A DNA stretch of 47,006 nt from Leptolyngbyaceae cyanobacterium CSU_1_3 (GCA_012034655.1 JAAUOZ010000015.1:1-47006); one strand, 5' to 3'; numbered from the stretch's first letter, positions 35,736 through 45,428 are shown. Notes: generated by a model from the sequence alone, not told the origin. Numbers and translations: made by a program.

Positions 35736-36914
35736 ATGCAATTTGCCACTCGTCTAGCACCCCTGCAAGCCAACGTTTTTGCCGATATGGATCGGGCTAA
35801 AGCCAAAGCCAGAACAGCCGGACGTGAGATCATCGACCTATCGCTGGGATCGTCCGATCTGCCCACCCAGCCCCATATCTTGGCGGCGATCGCTCAAGCT
35901 CTGCCCGATCCCAGCACCCACGGCTACCTGCTCTTCCACGGAACCCAAGCCTTCAGGCAGGCGGCTGCCACCTGGTACACTCAGAAGTTTGGCATTTCCA
36001 TCGATCCAGAAACTGAGGTTTTGCCACTCATCGGCTCCCAGGAAGGCACGGCTCACCTGCCCCTCGCGATCCTCAATCCTGGAGATTTTGCACTGTTGCT
36101 TGATCCGGGCTACCCTTCCCATGCGGGTGGCGTTCATTTGGCGAGTGGTCAGATCTACCCGATGCCCTTGAGGGCAGAAAACGGCTTTTTACCTGTGTTT
36201 GCCGAGATTCCCAGTTCTGTTCTGGCGCAGTCGCGCATGATGGTGTTGAGTTATCCGCACAATCCGACGACGGCGATTGCTCCGCTTGCGTTCTTTCGGG
36301 AGGCGATCGCCTTTTGTCAGAAATATAATCTCGTACTCGTTCACGATTTTCCCTACGTCGATCTCTATTTTGGTGACACCCCTGTTCCGTCGATTCTGCA
36401 AGCTGATCCTGAGAAAAGCATCTCGATCGAGTTCTTTACCCTGTCTAAGTCCTACAACATGGGGGGCTTTCGAGTGGGATATGCGATCGGCAATCGGGAC
36501 TTGATTCGCGCCCTGAGACAGGTCAAAGCGGCCGTAGATTTCAATCAATATCAAGGCATTTTGCAGGGGGCGATCGCGGCTCTCACTGGCCCGCAGTCTG
36601 GGGTGACAGCCGTGGTTGAAACCTTCAAACGTCGTCGAGATGTTTTTGTGGCAGCCCTCGATCGCATCGGCTGGCAGGTTCCCACGCCCCAGGCGGCGAT
36701 GTATGTGTGGGCAAAGTTGCCCGATGCTTGGGCTAGCGACTCGATTCAATTTTGTACTGACTTGGTTTCAGCGACGGGCGTGGCGGTGTCTCCTGGCGCA
36801 GGTTTCGGAAAATTTGGGCAAGGCTACGTAAGATTTGCCCTGGTGCATGACCCAGATGTGCTAGAAGCAGCCGTCGATCGGATTGCCAAGTTTCTATCAC
36901 TCCTCAAGGTCTGA
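35736..36914 (+). CDS. Class I/II PLP aminotransferase (LL-DAP aminotransferase-like)
   Basis: 392 residues of the fold-type I family. The PLP Lys lies in FTLSKSYNMGGFRVGYA, with HNPTT near residue 175 and the phosphate-binding GSQEG region near residue 102. It resembles the DapL/AspC-like group, which transfers an amino group between an amino acid and a 2-oxoacid, but HNPTT rather than the more usual NPTG makes the substrate uncertain. ATG 35736 begins the conserved MQFATRLAPLQANVF segment. Located with thioredoxin on the same strand. Confidence 0.88.
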   Translation: MQFATRLAPLQANVFADMDRAKAKARTAGREIIDLSLGSSDLPTQPHILAAIAQALPDPSTHGYLLFHGTQAFRQAAATWYTQKFGISIDPETEVLPLIGSQEGTAHLPLAILNPGDFALLLDPGYPSHAGGVHLASGQIYPMPLRAENGFLPVFAEIPSSVLAQSRMMVLSYPHNPTTAIAPLAFFREAIAFCQKYNLVLVHDFPYVDLYFGDTPVPSILQADPEKSISIEFFTLSKSYNMGGFRVGYAIGNRDLIRALRQVKAAVDFNQYQGILQGAIAALTGPQSGVTAVVETFKRRRDVFVAALDRIGWQVPTPQAAMYVWAKLPDAWASDSIQFCTDLVSATGVAVSPGAGFGKFGQGYVRFALVHDPDVLEAAVDRIAKFLSLLKV

Positions 36915-37063
36915 TTGCTAGGGAGGATCGGTGTACTGAGGGGAAAACACCGAGGGCTGTGTGAAGTTTACAAGAAGGCTGTGTTAGCGATCGATAACTC
37001 TATTGCTATGCAGAAGTCCTATGGCTAAAATCTGGTGATCCCACCGTCCTGTCGTCACATCCC

Positions 37064-37417
37064 ATGAAAATAGCAAAGCCCGTCCCACACGAAGTTGTGC
37101 AACAAGTTGCTGATTACTTTAGTGTCTTGGGAGAGCCGATGCGTCTCCGAATTCTCAATCTACTTAGAGATGGCGAAAAATGTGTGCAAGATCTCGTCGA
37201 AGCGACCGATACCAGCCAGGCAAATGTTTCTAAACATCTGAAGGTGATGCTGCAAGCAGGAATTTTAACTCGCCGCACCAAGGGCACGCTGGCCTACTAT
37301 GCAGTCGAAGACGAATTGATTTTTGAGCTTTGCAATCTGGTCTGCGATCGCCTCGCCAGCCGCATCGAACAGCAAGCGCGGCATTTTCGCGACTTTACCC
37401 TGGCCAGCAAACGCTAG
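37064..37417 (+). CDS. ArsR/SmtB family transcriptional regulator
   Basis: 117 residues. The winged helix-turn-helix is clear: YFSVLGEPMRLRILNLL, then TSQANVSKHLKVMLQAGIL (about 50-68) as recognition helix, and a beta-wing GTLAYYAV. Cys40 in EKCVQDL, and Cys90 and Cys94 in ELCNLVC, could bind a metal or form a redox disulfide, as in sulfide- and metal-sensing members. It probably represses its own or a nearby operon. The target is not evident; no metal genes flank it. Confidence 0.9.
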   Translation: MKIAKPVPHEVVQQVADYFSVLGEPMRLRILNLLRDGEKCVQDLVEATDTSQANVSKHLKVMLQAGILTRRTKGTLAYYAVEDELIFELCNLVCDRLASRIEQQARHFRDFTLASKR

Positions 37418-37485
37418 AGAATCCGCAGTTTATTATTATTCAGTATTGCTGAATCCGGGTATAAAACGCTAAAGGTATGAATTGC

Positions 37486-37566
37486 CCTCCTCATGAAGTG
37501 GGGCGAGAGCTTTGCCCCACTCTTCTCCCTAGGGAGAAGGAGCAGAAGTCTGGCTCCCTCGACCTT
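37486..37566. repeat. Dispersed palindromic repeat, third copy, hairpin-rich
   Basis: GTGGGGC (37498-37504) pairs with GCCCCAC (37514-37520), followed by the perfect palindrome CTTCTCCCTAGGGAGAAG (37522-37539). It sits between the convergent arsR-like and GerMN genes and might act as a bidirectional terminator. Confidence 0.7.
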
Positions 37567-37578
37567 AGTCTGCAATAC

Positions 37579-38298
37579 CTATTTTTCTTCTCGCTGGTCT
37601 GTCTCAAATTTCTGACGAGTCATGGGCTGATCGAGCATTAATCCTTCGCCGCCTAGGGTTTCTAGAAGCTTGCCCTCCACCGACAGAAAGACAGGCGAAT
37701 TGGGGTTGCTACTCGTCGCTGTGTAAAGAATTTGGGCAACTCGCCCCATCATCGAAGCACTGCCGCCGCCCGTGGTGAAGGATTTGGACAGATTAACGTG
37801 GATGCCGTCTGGCTTGACTTTGAGGCTCAGAAGCTGAGTTCCTGATGGAATTACAGAGGTGAGAGTCGAGTCGGGAACATCAGCGAGAAGGGTTTCGATC
37901 GCTCCCTGCAAAATCGCTTCCGTAGTGTCGCCAGACTTAAGCTTGAAGGGGATGGCGGTCAGTTCTAGTTCGCTGCCCACATCTTTGAAGTAGAAAATTT
38001 GAGCGGTTTGCTCAACGGTGGCAGGGGCGGGCTTGGGTTCAGTTTTTTGGGACGGTTGGATGGGGGCGGATGAAGGCGGAAGGGCTTTGCCAGAAGGAGC
38101 GACTGAAGGGGGCTGCTCATTTCCTTCAGAATCTTGTGAGGCGGCAACGTTCCAGGGGGCCTCACGTGATTCTCGAACCGACGATTGCCACGCAAAAAAT
38201 GCGGCTGCGCTTCCCCCCGTGACCATCAGCGCCGAGAGTCCGGCAATCAGCCCGATCGGCAGGCGGCGGTTAGATTTTTGATCTGGTATATCTTGCAT
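37579..38298 (-). CDS. GerMN domain membrane-anchored protein
   Basis: 239 residues. A short basic N-terminus and one membrane segment (about 16-37) are followed by a Pro/Ser-rich linker and a GerMN domain (about 100-222). The domain has the typical patterns: a repeated strand set, LQGAIETLLADVPDS and HVNLSKSF. GerMN was named from spore germination proteins, but in cyanobacteria it is found in envelope proteins of unknown role, often linked to cell wall. It is anchored in the inner membrane, facing the periplasm. Single gene. Confidence 0.85.
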   Translation of the reverse strand: MQDIPDQKSNRRLPIGLIAGLSALMVTGGSAAAFFAWQSSVRESREAPWNVAASQDSEGNEQPPSVAPSGKALPPSSAPIQPSQKTEPKPAPATVEQTAQIFYFKDVGSELELTAIPFKLKSGDTTEAILQGAIETLLADVPDSTLTSVIPSGTQLLSLKVKPDGIHVNLSKSFTTGGGSASMMGRVAQILYTATSSNPNSPVFLSVEGKLLETLGGEGLMLDQPMTRQKFETDQREEK

Positions 38299-38400
38299 GT
38301 CTCAGTCTCCTGATCTCAAGGTTTGCGGAGAAGCTTTTATCTAGATACAGTTATTGAGATACAGTCGCTCCATGAGTGATTTCGGAAGTTTTATGGAAAA

Positions 38401-39180
38401 TTATTTTTTGGGTTCAGGTCTGATCTGCACAAAGGCAGCGATTTGTAGCTGGTTTGGGTTGATTTGAAAGTTTAGAATTCGTGCGGTGATTTGGGATTTT
38501 TCTAGCTGACGAAGATCCAATCGGTTGGTAATGCCATCGGCGATCGCGCTGACGATTGGCTGGGGTGCAGGCTGGTTGTTAATCAGGATCACGAGATTTG
38601 CGAGTTGTAACGATCGTCCCGCGATGATCTGGGGTTCTGCTTCGGCGACGATCGTCAGCTTTTCGGGATAGCCTTGTTCTTGGAGTTCGACCTGTAGACG
38701 CACGCGCCGATCGCTCAAAAAGGTCATTTGCGGATTGAGAATATCGTAGCGTTCGATCTGTTGGGCCTCGCGGCGGCGCAATAGCTGAATGCCCAGGTTA
38801 CGAAGTCGAGTGCTAACGGTGGGAGATCGCAACGCTTGATTAATGTCTTCAGGCCTGATCACGAGCCTGACTCCTGCTTGAATCGGCTGCTCTAATTTAA
38901 ATCGTCCGCCGCGTCGTTGAAGGGCGATCGCGTCAGTTTCCAGTTCCAGCGTTTCCAGACGAAACTCTTTAACCGGGAACAAACCTCGACCTGCTACCCG
39001 CACCCGATCGACCTTGCCGCCCAAGAGTTGATAATTTGGGGCATTATCGACTCTGACCTGGAGTTGCTCGATCGCAACAAATTGAGCACGAATGTTTTGC
39101 TCAGCCAGGCGATCGACCACCAAGCCTGTGGGCGATACCAATCCAATTAGGCTAGACAAAAAAATAGTCAGAAATTCCAT
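38401..39180 (-). CDS. DUF2993 (LmeA-like) lipid-binding family protein
   Basis: 259 residues. A hydrophobic N-terminus (about 1-22) is followed by the DUF2993 fold, beginning DRLAEQNIRAQFVAIEQLQVRVDN and with conserved LLGGKVDRVRVAGRGL. Relatives such as LmeA in Mycobacterium bind phospholipids. Its start codon overlaps the GST stop (TAATG), so it is the third gene of the proS-GST-DUF2993 operon. Its cellular role in cyanobacteria is unknown; an envelope location is likely. Confidence 0.83.
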   Translation of the reverse strand: MEFLTIFLSSLIGLVSPTGLVVDRLAEQNIRAQFVAIEQLQVRVDNAPNYQLLGGKVDRVRVAGRGLFPVKEFRLETLELETDAIALQRRGGRFKLEQPIQAGVRLVIRPEDINQALRSPTVSTRLRNLGIQLLRRREAQQIERYDILNPQMTFLSDRRVRLQVELQEQGYPEKLTIVAEAEPQIIAGRSLQLANLVILINNQPAPQPIVSAIADGITNRLDLRQLEKSQITARILNFQINPNQLQIAAFVQIRPEPKK

Positions 39181-39838
39181 TACGGCTCATAGGCAGAAAT
39201 TGTTTCTGCTTCGGCATGGGCAGCCTGTAGCCATTCTTGCATCGCTGGTAGTGCGAAGACTGCATCTGCATAGGCTTGGCAGACTGCATCCAACCCAACG
39301 CCATAGGTTCGGAAGCGCATTACAACCGGGGCAAACATGGCATCGGCGATCGTAAACCGCCCAAATAGCAAAACCCCATTACCTCCAAAGGTTTCACGAC
39401 AGGTTCGCCAGATGGTCGTAATGCGATCGATATCAGACTGCACGTCAGAACTGATTTCTTGTTTAGGAAAAGTCGCTCGACAATTCATCGGCATCTGATT
39501 TCGCAGCGCCAGAAACCCGGAATGCATTTCTGCGCTCACCGATCGCGCCACCGCACGAGCGATCGGATCGCCCGGCCACCACGATCGTTCTGGAAACATC
39601 TCGCTCAGGTATTCAAAAATTGCCAGCGAGTCCCACACCGTCCGATTTTGATGCAGCAAATCGGCACTTTGCCATTGCCAGACGGACAATATTGTAGGAT
39701 TTGCGATCGTGATTCTGGCTTATAAAGCGGGATCAAAACTTCGGCAAAAGATAAATCAAATTGCTTCATCGCCAACCACGGGCGCAGCGACCAGGATGAA
39801 TAATTTTTGTTGCCAATAATCAAGGTCAGAGCCGTCAT
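39180..39838 (-). pseudogene. Glutathione S-transferase, frameshifted
   Basis: The first 50 residues ([20 protein letters not shown]...) form the thioredoxin-like GST N-domain with the GSH-binding Ser; the second part (TVWDSLAIFEYLSEMFPE...) continues it and the helical C-domain. The frame breaks at about 39658-39660: one base is missing from a short A run, and adding one A restores PSGNGKVPILLHQ. This may be a sequencing error. The family conjugates glutathione to reactive compounds. Its start overlaps the proS stop (ATGA), so it is translated from the proS transcript. No other damage is visible. Confidence 0.85.
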
Positions 39839-41670
39839 TTGAGTGCCTCTGCGATCCAACTTCTAAGGGTATCAACTACCTCGGTTAATAGAATTTCTTG
39901 CACCGCTTTGGTGGCCCGTTGGACGACTTCAACTTTGCCATCTTTGAGCGATTTTCCGGTGACAACCCGATAGGGAATGCCGATCAAATCAGAATCTTTG
40001 AATTTCACTCCGGCTCGTTCGTTTCGGTCATCCAATAAGGTCTCAACGCCGGCCTGGTTTAACTCGTGGTAGAGCTTTTCTGCTGTTGCCACCTGCTCAG
40101 CATCCGCCACATTGGGAATGATGACGATCGCCTGATAGGGGGCGATCGCCACCGGAAAAATAATCCCATCTTTGTCGTAGGATTGCTCCACCGCTGCTTG
40201 TGCCAGTCGAGAAACGCCCACGCCATAGCAGCCCATCATCAGCGGCACTTCTTCGCCTTGCTCGTTGGTGTAGGTTGCGCCCATAGCCGTTGAATATTCT
40301 GTTCCCAATTGGAAGATGTGCCCAATCTCGATGCCCCGTGCAGTTTTGAGAATTTGAGTCGGGTCATGAAGGGCGCGATCGTCCGCTTTGGCCTTTCGCA
40401 AATCCACCACTTGAGGCAACTCAAATTCCTTGCCCCAGTTGGCTCCGACGACGTGAAAGCCCGATTCATTCGCCCCAGTGACAAAATTCTTCAGATCAGC
40501 GACGGTGCGATCGGCAAGACGCAAAAACTTCGTCGCTTGTAGATTGGGATGCGCCCCTTCGTCGAGAGATTTGGGCGCAGGGGGTTTAAGGTAGCTATTG
40601 GCTAAGTCAGGCGCAATGTATCCCAAAGGTAACGGTTTCGACAGCCATTTTTGCTGGCTTTCGGCATCGGGAACTGTCAGCCCGATCACCGCTTTACCGC
40701 CAAACTGAGGGGCCAGTTTCACCAGTTCATTTTGCAGTTTCACCTCATTCACATCCTGATCGCCCCGAATGCTCACCAGGATGGGCACGACCATGCCATT
40801 GTCATACACCGCTTGATAGAGCACGTTTTTGACGACGCTCGTGGGTGAACATTTCAGAAATTCGCAGACTTTGGCGATCGTCTCCGTCTCTGGAGTCTCG
40901 CGCTTCTCGTAGGCGGTAAACGGCGAAGATTCGATATCAGGAGGAAGGGACGTAGCCTTCTCAACGTTGGCGGCATACTTGCCATCTTCGGTGTAGAGAA
41001 TTTCATCTTCTCCGGCTTCTGCCAGCACCATAAATTCTTGAGAACCCGACCCCCCGATCGCCCCCGAATCAGCATCTACAGCCCGAAACTCTAAGCCCGA
41101 TCGCCGCAAAATATTGTGAAAGGCCTGATTCATTTTCTGATAGCTGACCTTCATTCCCGCCTCGTCCGCATCAAACGAATAGGCATCTTTCATAATGAAT
41201 TCTCGCCCACGCATCAAGCCAAACCGGGGACGAATCTCATCGCGAAACTTGGTTTGAATCTGGTAAAGGTTGAGCGGCAACTGACGATACGAGCGCACCA
41301 TGTCACGAGCGATCGCCGTAATCACCTCTTCATGGGTGGGGCCAAGACAGACTTCGCGCTGCTGGCGATCGATCAGAGCAAACATAGTGCCTTCCGCTTT
41401 GGTGTAAGTGTCCCAGCGTCCGGATTCGCGCCACAGTTCAGCAGGTTGCATTTGAGGCAGCAGACACTCTTGTGCCCCGGCTGCATTCATTTCTTCGCGC
41501 ACAATTTGAGACACTTTTTGCAGCACTCGCCACATCAGAGGCAGATATGCATAGATGCCGTTGCCAATCCGCCGGATGTATCCCGCTCGCACCAATAGCT
41601 TGTGACTCGGAATTTCTGCATCCGCCGGATCTTCTCTTAGTGTCACCAACAGCATCTGAGATAGCCGCAT
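39835..41670 (-). CDS. proS: Prolyl-tRNA synthetase
   Basis: 611 residues from ATG 41670, the conserved MRLSQM start; an in-frame TTG at 41697 is less likely. It is a bacterial-type class II synthetase with the catalytic core motifs ([19 protein letters not shown] as motif 2, [10 protein letters not shown] as motif 3), the YbaK-like editing insertion (about 230-400) and an anticodon-binding C-domain. It charges tRNA(Pro) with proline and removes mischarged Ala or Cys. It heads an operon with the GST and DUF2993 genes. Confidence 0.96.
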   Translation of the reverse strand: MRLSQMLLVTLREDPADAEIPSHKLLVRAGYIRRIGNGIYAYLPLMWRVLQKVSQIVREEMNAAGAQECLLPQMQPAELWRESGRWDTYTKAEGTMFALIDRQQREVCLGPTHEEVITAIARDMVRSYRQLPLNLYQIQTKFRDEIRPRFGLMRGREFIMKDAYSFDADEAGMKVSYQKMNQAFHNILRRSGLEFRAVDADSGAIGGSGSQEFMVLAEAGEDEILYTEDGKYAANVEKATSLPPDIESSPFTAYEKRETPETETIAKVCEFLKCSPTSVVKNVLYQAVYDNGMVVPILVSIRGDQDVNEVKLQNELVKLAPQFGGKAVIGLTVPDAESQQKWLSKPLPLGYIAPDLANSYLKPPAPKSLDEGAHPNLQATKFLRLADRTVADLKNFVTGANESGFHVVGANWGKEFELPQVVDLRKAKADDRALHDPTQILKTARGIEIGHIFQLGTEYSTAMGATYTNEQGEEVPLMMGCYGVGVSRLAQAAVEQSYDKDGIIFPVAIAPYQAIVIIPNVADAEQVATAEKLYHELNQAGVETLLDDRNERAGVKFKDSDLIGIPYRVVTGKSLKDGKVEVVQRATKAVQEILLTEVVDTLRSWIAEALK

Positions 41671-42022
41671 TACCTGTTCCCTTTTCGCATTCGACAATAT
41701 TTCAGTCTATAGCAATCCTTTGAACTCGACTGCGTTAATTCAGGGGCAGGGGGGATGAAGGAGTATTACCTCTAAGTTTTTCGTTGATGTAGGGGACGAT
41801 CGTAAAGTTTTTCGTTGATGTGGGGACGATGGTAGGGGCAATCCCCCCGTGGTTGCCCGTAGGTCTAGGGTAGGCACGGGGCTACCCCTACATTCAATGG
41901 ATGACATGCCCTAGGGTTCTAGAAATTTAACCTAGAAGTTGAGGATCTTGTATATCCTTGGGCTGCCTGATTTTTATGAATTCTGCTAACGTCTAAAGCA
42001 GTGTTGCAACGAGGAGCGATCG
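41671..42022. other. Spacer with direct and inverted repeats
   Basis: About 350 bases with no gene. AAGTTTTTCGTTGATGT occurs at 41774-41790 and 41805-41821. A large imperfect hairpin of the dispersed type (GTAGGGG at 41832, CCCCTAC ending at 41891, with CCCCGTG/CACGGGG inside) follows. The TIGR03792 promoter should lie at the right end. Confidence 0.55.
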
Positions 42023-42340
42023 ATGGTAATCGAGTGGCTGAAGGTCAATGTTCCACCGGAGTTGCGAGAACAGTATATCCAAAAAGATACCGAAATCTGG
42101 ACACCTATTCTCAGCAAATATCCGGGGTTTGTGGGTAAAGAAGTGTGGATTAATCCGCATGACCCGACTGAAATTGTGATGGTGATTCACTGGAAAAATC
42201 ACGAAGCTTGGAAGTCCGTTCCTTCTGAGGTGCTAGTCGAAACCGATCGCCAATTTACGCAGGCGATGGGTCAGTCTTTCCCCTTCACCGCAGAAAGCGA
42301 GTATCAAGTCCGAAAATTTTTGCAACGATCGCCCGAATGA
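42023..42340 (+). CDS. TIGR03792 family protein
   Basis: 105 residues. It is a small single-domain protein with the conserved opening MVIEWLKVNVPPELREQYIQKD, then YPGFVGKEVWINPHDP and VMVIHWKNHEAWKSV. This cyanobacterial family belongs to the dimeric alpha-beta barrel (antibiotic-biosynthesis monooxygenase-like) fold group. No function is established. GAGG (42011-42014) lies before the ATG. Probably cytoplasmic. Confidence 0.85.
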   Translation: MVIEWLKVNVPPELREQYIQKDTEIWTPILSKYPGFVGKEVWINPHDPTEIVMVIHWKNHEAWKSVPSEVLVETDRQFTQAMGQSFPFTAESEYQVRKFLQRSPE

Positions 42341-42389
42341 TCCCAACTACTGATCCAAATTGCTATGAATAGCAGTAGAGATCGGCCAT

Positions 42390-42439
42390 TTTCTTTCTTT
42401 CTTCTTCCTTCTTTCTTCTTCCTTCTTTCTTCTTCCTTC
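42390..42439. repeat. Pyrimidine tandem repeat (14-bp period)
   Basis: TTTCTTCTTCCTTC is repeated about three times directly before the zinc-ribbon start codon, so it would form an all-pyrimidine leader. No Shine-Dalgarno is present there. Confidence 0.75.
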
Positions 42440-42444
42440 ATCCC

Positions 42445-42792
42445 ATGCCCGCCTGCCCCCGTTGCCACCAATCTGTCGATGCCAAAGCGATCGCCTGCCC
42501 CCACTGCCGCATAACCCTTAAGGCGCACGGACACCCTGGCATCCCCTTATATCGATCGACAGGGATGGAACCGTTATGTAAAACCTGTCTCTACGATGCA
42601 GATGACTCTTGTACGTTTCCTAATCGCCCCGATGCACGAGAATGTACGCTCTATAGAGATGTGAATGCTGCGATCGCCTCGCCCACCAAGCGGGGCGGTG
42701 AGTTTCTGAGCAAGGCTTGGCTGCGTCGTAATCTGACCTGGATTGTGCTGATCGGCTTAATTGTGCTCAGTGTGCTGCTCACACTGGCGTAA
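42445..42792 (+). CDS. Zinc-ribbon protein with C-terminal membrane anchor
   Basis: 115 residues. A CPRC...CPHC zinc ribbon (about 4-22) is followed by a second Cys cluster (CKTC...C...C, about 45-70), and the last 25 residues form a membrane segment (LIVLSVLLTL). Similar tail-anchored zinc-ribbon proteins are known in cyanobacteria without an assigned function. The leader is pyrimidine-rich with no obvious ribosome binding site. Confidence 0.8.
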   Translation: MPACPRCHQSVDAKAIACPHCRITLKAHGHPGIPLYRSTGMEPLCKTCLYDADDSCTFPNRPDARECTLYRDVNAAIASPTKRGGEFLSKAWLRRNLTWIVLIGLIVLSVLLTLA

Positions 42793-42812
42793 ACTAGCCA
42801 GAGAAATATTCA

Positions 42813-42854
42813 ATAGTATTCAGACGATAGTATTCAGACGATAGTATTCAGACA
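42813..42854. repeat. 14-bp tandem repeat, three copies
   Basis: ATAGTATTCAGACG is repeated three times (third copy incomplete). It begins 20 bases after the zinc-ribbon stop and runs into the stop codon of the GvpL/F-like gene (42848-42850), whose last codons may therefore have been replaced. Confidence 0.8.
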
Positions 42855-43516
42855 AAATGGTAAGGGGGCAACGCTTCACCGAGCATCAATTCCCACTGAG
42901 GAGATTGATTTTGCCAGACCTGCAACTGCTCATAAAGGGCAGATTCTTGCCGACGATCGACCAGCAGATAGAGCTTCTCGACCCCAGATTTTGCCTCCGT
43001 GAGACTGCGATCAGGGTAAGCCTGAGCGATCGCCGCCAACACGGTTTGCAGTTGCGTCTGCTGCTGAGCTTGGGCGGTCTGTTGAGCTTCGTATTGCTGC
43101 TTTTTGGCTAGAAAATAGTGCTTCCCTTTGAGATCGGGCGATAGAGAGATTTCTGGCAAGTCTAGGGGCGTGATCTGCAAGCGATATTCGGCTTTGCCTT
43201 CAAGTTGAGACAGCTTTTCTATGTAGATCTTCTGGTGAGATTCTAGATGGTCTAGCAAACTTTCGAGCGAAACAAAAAACGTGCCAAACCGCAAGGGCAA
43301 AATTGTGGTTTGCCAAAATAATTCGCAGATCATGCGATCGTGGGTCAGCACCGCTTGCACAAGCTGATTGTCATCTCGCTGAATCGCCTCCAAGTCCAGA
43401 TCTGGCTCTACCAAAGCCGACAGCCCCGCCCGACTGACAATTTGCACTTCCCCTTCGATTCCTGGCAGCAAACTGAGGGGAAGCTCAGGGTTGTTGAAAA
43501 AGGCGTAGGTGTACAT
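42848..43516 (-). CDS. GvpL/GvpF family gas-vesicle-type protein (orphan)
   Basis: About 222 residues from ATG 43516, matching the GvpF/L length (about 210-270). Conserved features are YTYAFF, LSALVEPDL, THDRMICELF and the key LPLRFGTFF stretch, then GK.EY.LQI. GvpF and GvpL are minor proteins of gas vesicles, but no gvpA, gvpN or other gvp gene is in the window. It may be part of a scattered gvp set, or an orphan with another role. The frame extends upstream (GTG at 43585 possible), but similarity starts at MYTYAFF. Its 3' end overlaps a 14-bp tandem repeat. Confidence 0.8.
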   Translation of the reverse strand: MYTYAFFNNPELPLSLLPGIEGEVQIVSRAGLSALVEPDLDLEAIQRDDNQLVQAVLTHDRMICELFWQTTILPLRFGTFFVSLESLLDHLESHQKIYIEKLSQLEGKAEYRLQITPLDLPEISLSPDLKGKHYFLAKKQQYEAQQTAQAQQQTQLQTVLAAIAQAYPDRSLTEAKSGVEKLYLLVDRRQESALYEQLQVWQNQSPQWELMLGEALPPYHFV

Positions 43517-43944
43517 GGGTGGGACGATCGCTGCGCTGGGCGAGGGCTGAATGCTGTGTGTGGAGTCTACCGAAAAACTAGACACGATCGAGTTGACCCG
43601 GATCACTTCGGTGAATTCGGTTCTGTCGTATTCTGCTCTCGGTTGATGCAACCGGGTTTCTGCGTATATTGACAAACCTTTTTCCACAAACTTGCTCTTG
43701 TTCCAGGTGCTCCTGCTGAAAAAAGGACGCGATCGCACCAATCATAGGAACAATTTTGACTCCGCAAATTGGACAAACTTGAGTACTCATACGGATATGA
43801 AGAAACCAACAAGATTTATGATGCCAAGAGATAAGCTTAACCCTAATGAATGCCGTGGATAGTAAACTTTCAGAAGCGATCCCATAATTTCTCTGAAGCC
43901 TGAGAAAATGCGATCGTCCTCTCTCCTCGATGGGTGTGAGCTAG

Positions 43945-45357
43945 ATGAGTGTAACAAGAGGGTTTTCGGATATGCGTCGTTTCTTTGTGCTGTTGCTCGT
44001 TGCGTCTTGCTTTAATCTTCTCTGCAAACAAACCGCAACTGCGAGTAACCAACCTCCTGCATCCGCAAATGACCCAGCGCGCCATTACTGGGGAGAAGCT
44101 CAAAGACTCGCGCAAGCTGAAATATTTTTGCTAAACCGCATTGAGCAAGCGCTGTTGGGTTCTGATCCCAGTCGCCTTCGGGCAGTGCGAGGGCAGGTCT
44201 TTCTGCATACGTCTGCGGTCGATCGCTTTCTCTTCAGCAATTTCCCGCAGCCTAGCGTTCTGTGTAGCTCTCCAGATGGAAACAGTAGCATTGCTGGAAC
44301 CGATGCCGTCAGCCTGGAGGAAGCTCAGGCTTATTGTGCACTCTACGCCTCTACCCAAGATCTGAAGCCCCTCAGAGCCAAGCTAGCCCATCGGGCCATC
44401 CTTCTAGCAGGAAGCGCTCCCTCCTCCTCCCAACTGGCAGCCCAGCCCCCTCGAATCGGAGGAATCGCCAAAACTCCGATCGCTAACTTTACGCCGACTC
44501 TTGCCCCTGCGATCGCGGTTCCTGAAGACATCGTGGCAGTTTTGCAAACTAGCCGCCAGCGTTTGCTTGCCATGCAGTCGCTTTTTCCGGTGGAGGCTCG
44601 GTTTACGATTCCTACTCAAACCTCACAGAGCGATCGCCCCTCCGCTGAGCTTTACCCCGCAGAATCTCAGCCCTTCGCCACGTTCCTCGCTCAGCCCGAT
44701 ACGGGCATGGCCCGACTTTTGCCCGCCGACGCATATCGCACCGCTTCGACGCACAATCGACTTTTGCCCACTACCACTGAGCGGTCTCATTTGACGACGC
44801 TTGTACAGCGATCGCAGGGCTTGTCGCCGCGTTTGGCTGTGCGGGTCGAGGGCGACCTGTTTCAACTAATTCAGGCTGATCTAGACTATGGGTTTATGGC
44901 TGATCTGGGAGATGTAGCGATCGATACGCTCATGACTCAGCCCTTCGAGAAACTCAGCGCTCTGCCAGAAACCCTGGAATTTTTCTATCGCTATCGTCCG
45001 CCTTCAGAGTTAGAAGCTGTCCAGACCGACAGACGACGCTTCTTCACTGGAAAAGTCAGCGCTTTTAACCTCAACGAACCGCTTTTGAGTCAGGCTCCGG
45101 CTGCGACCAACCGCACCTATCTGGTGAGATCGATTCAGTATAAAGTTCCCGAATTGCTGACCTCTGGGCGAACCCTCTTACCCAGCGAGCGGCGCATTCT
45201 CAAGGATTTGTTGGCAATGCCCAGCAGTGATGTGTTGTTTGCCTTTCGTCCGGTGAGCCGACGATCGGACGGCAGCTATACGGTGCTTTGGCGATTGTTG
45301 ACGAAGTTTCCCGATCCTCATGTGGGAGATCTCGATCGCTACGTTGAGAAATATTGA
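43945..45357 (+). CDS. Secreted protein of unknown function
   Basis: 470 residues from ATG 43945; ATG 43972 is an alternative start that also leaves a signal peptide (about 10-33, ending near TATA). The mature protein has no recognised domain. It contains Ala/Ser-rich helical regions and a Pro/Thr-rich middle (about 150-190, 230-260). The C-terminal 150 residues are more conserved-looking, with FEKLSALPETLEFFYRYRPP and LLPSERRILKDLLAMPS. A periplasmic or secreted location is expected. No operon partner on this strand. Confidence 0.7.
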   Translation: MSVTRGFSDMRRFFVLLLVASCFNLLCKQTATASNQPPASANDPARHYWGEAQRLAQAEIFLLNRIEQALLGSDPSRLRAVRGQVFLHTSAVDRFLFSNFPQPSVLCSSPDGNSSIAGTDAVSLEEAQAYCALYASTQDLKPLRAKLAHRAILLAGSAPSSSQLAAQPPRIGGIAKTPIANFTPTLAPAIAVPEDIVAVLQTSRQRLLAMQSLFPVEARFTIPTQTSQSDRPSAELYPAESQPFATFLAQPDTGMARLLPADAYRTASTHNRLLPTTTERSHLTTLVQRSQGLSPRLAVRVEGDLFQLIQADLDYGFMADLGDVAIDTLMTQPFEKLSALPETLEFFYRYRPPSELEAVQTDRRRFFTGKVSAFNLNEPLLSQAPAATNRTYLVRSIQYKVPELLTSGRTLLPSERRILKDLLAMPSSDVLFAFRPVSRRSDGSYTVLWRLLTKFPDPHVGDLDRYVEKY

Positions 45358-45379
45358 CGTAGAACTTTGATGCTAGCCT

Positions 45380-45404
45380 GATCCTCGTCGAGGATCTTGT
45401 TTTC
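45380..45404 (+). terminator. Terminator after the secreted-protein gene
   Basis: GATCCTCGTCGAGGATC forms a compact hairpin (45380-45396), followed by TTGTTTTC, directly after the 45357 stop. Confidence 0.75.
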
Positions 45405-45428
45405 AATTTCCGACCCGCAAAGAATGAA

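Noticed and set aside
42848..43516. Evidence for gas vesicles
   Set aside because: No structural gvpA or other gvp gene in the window; a single GvpL/F homologue is not enough.
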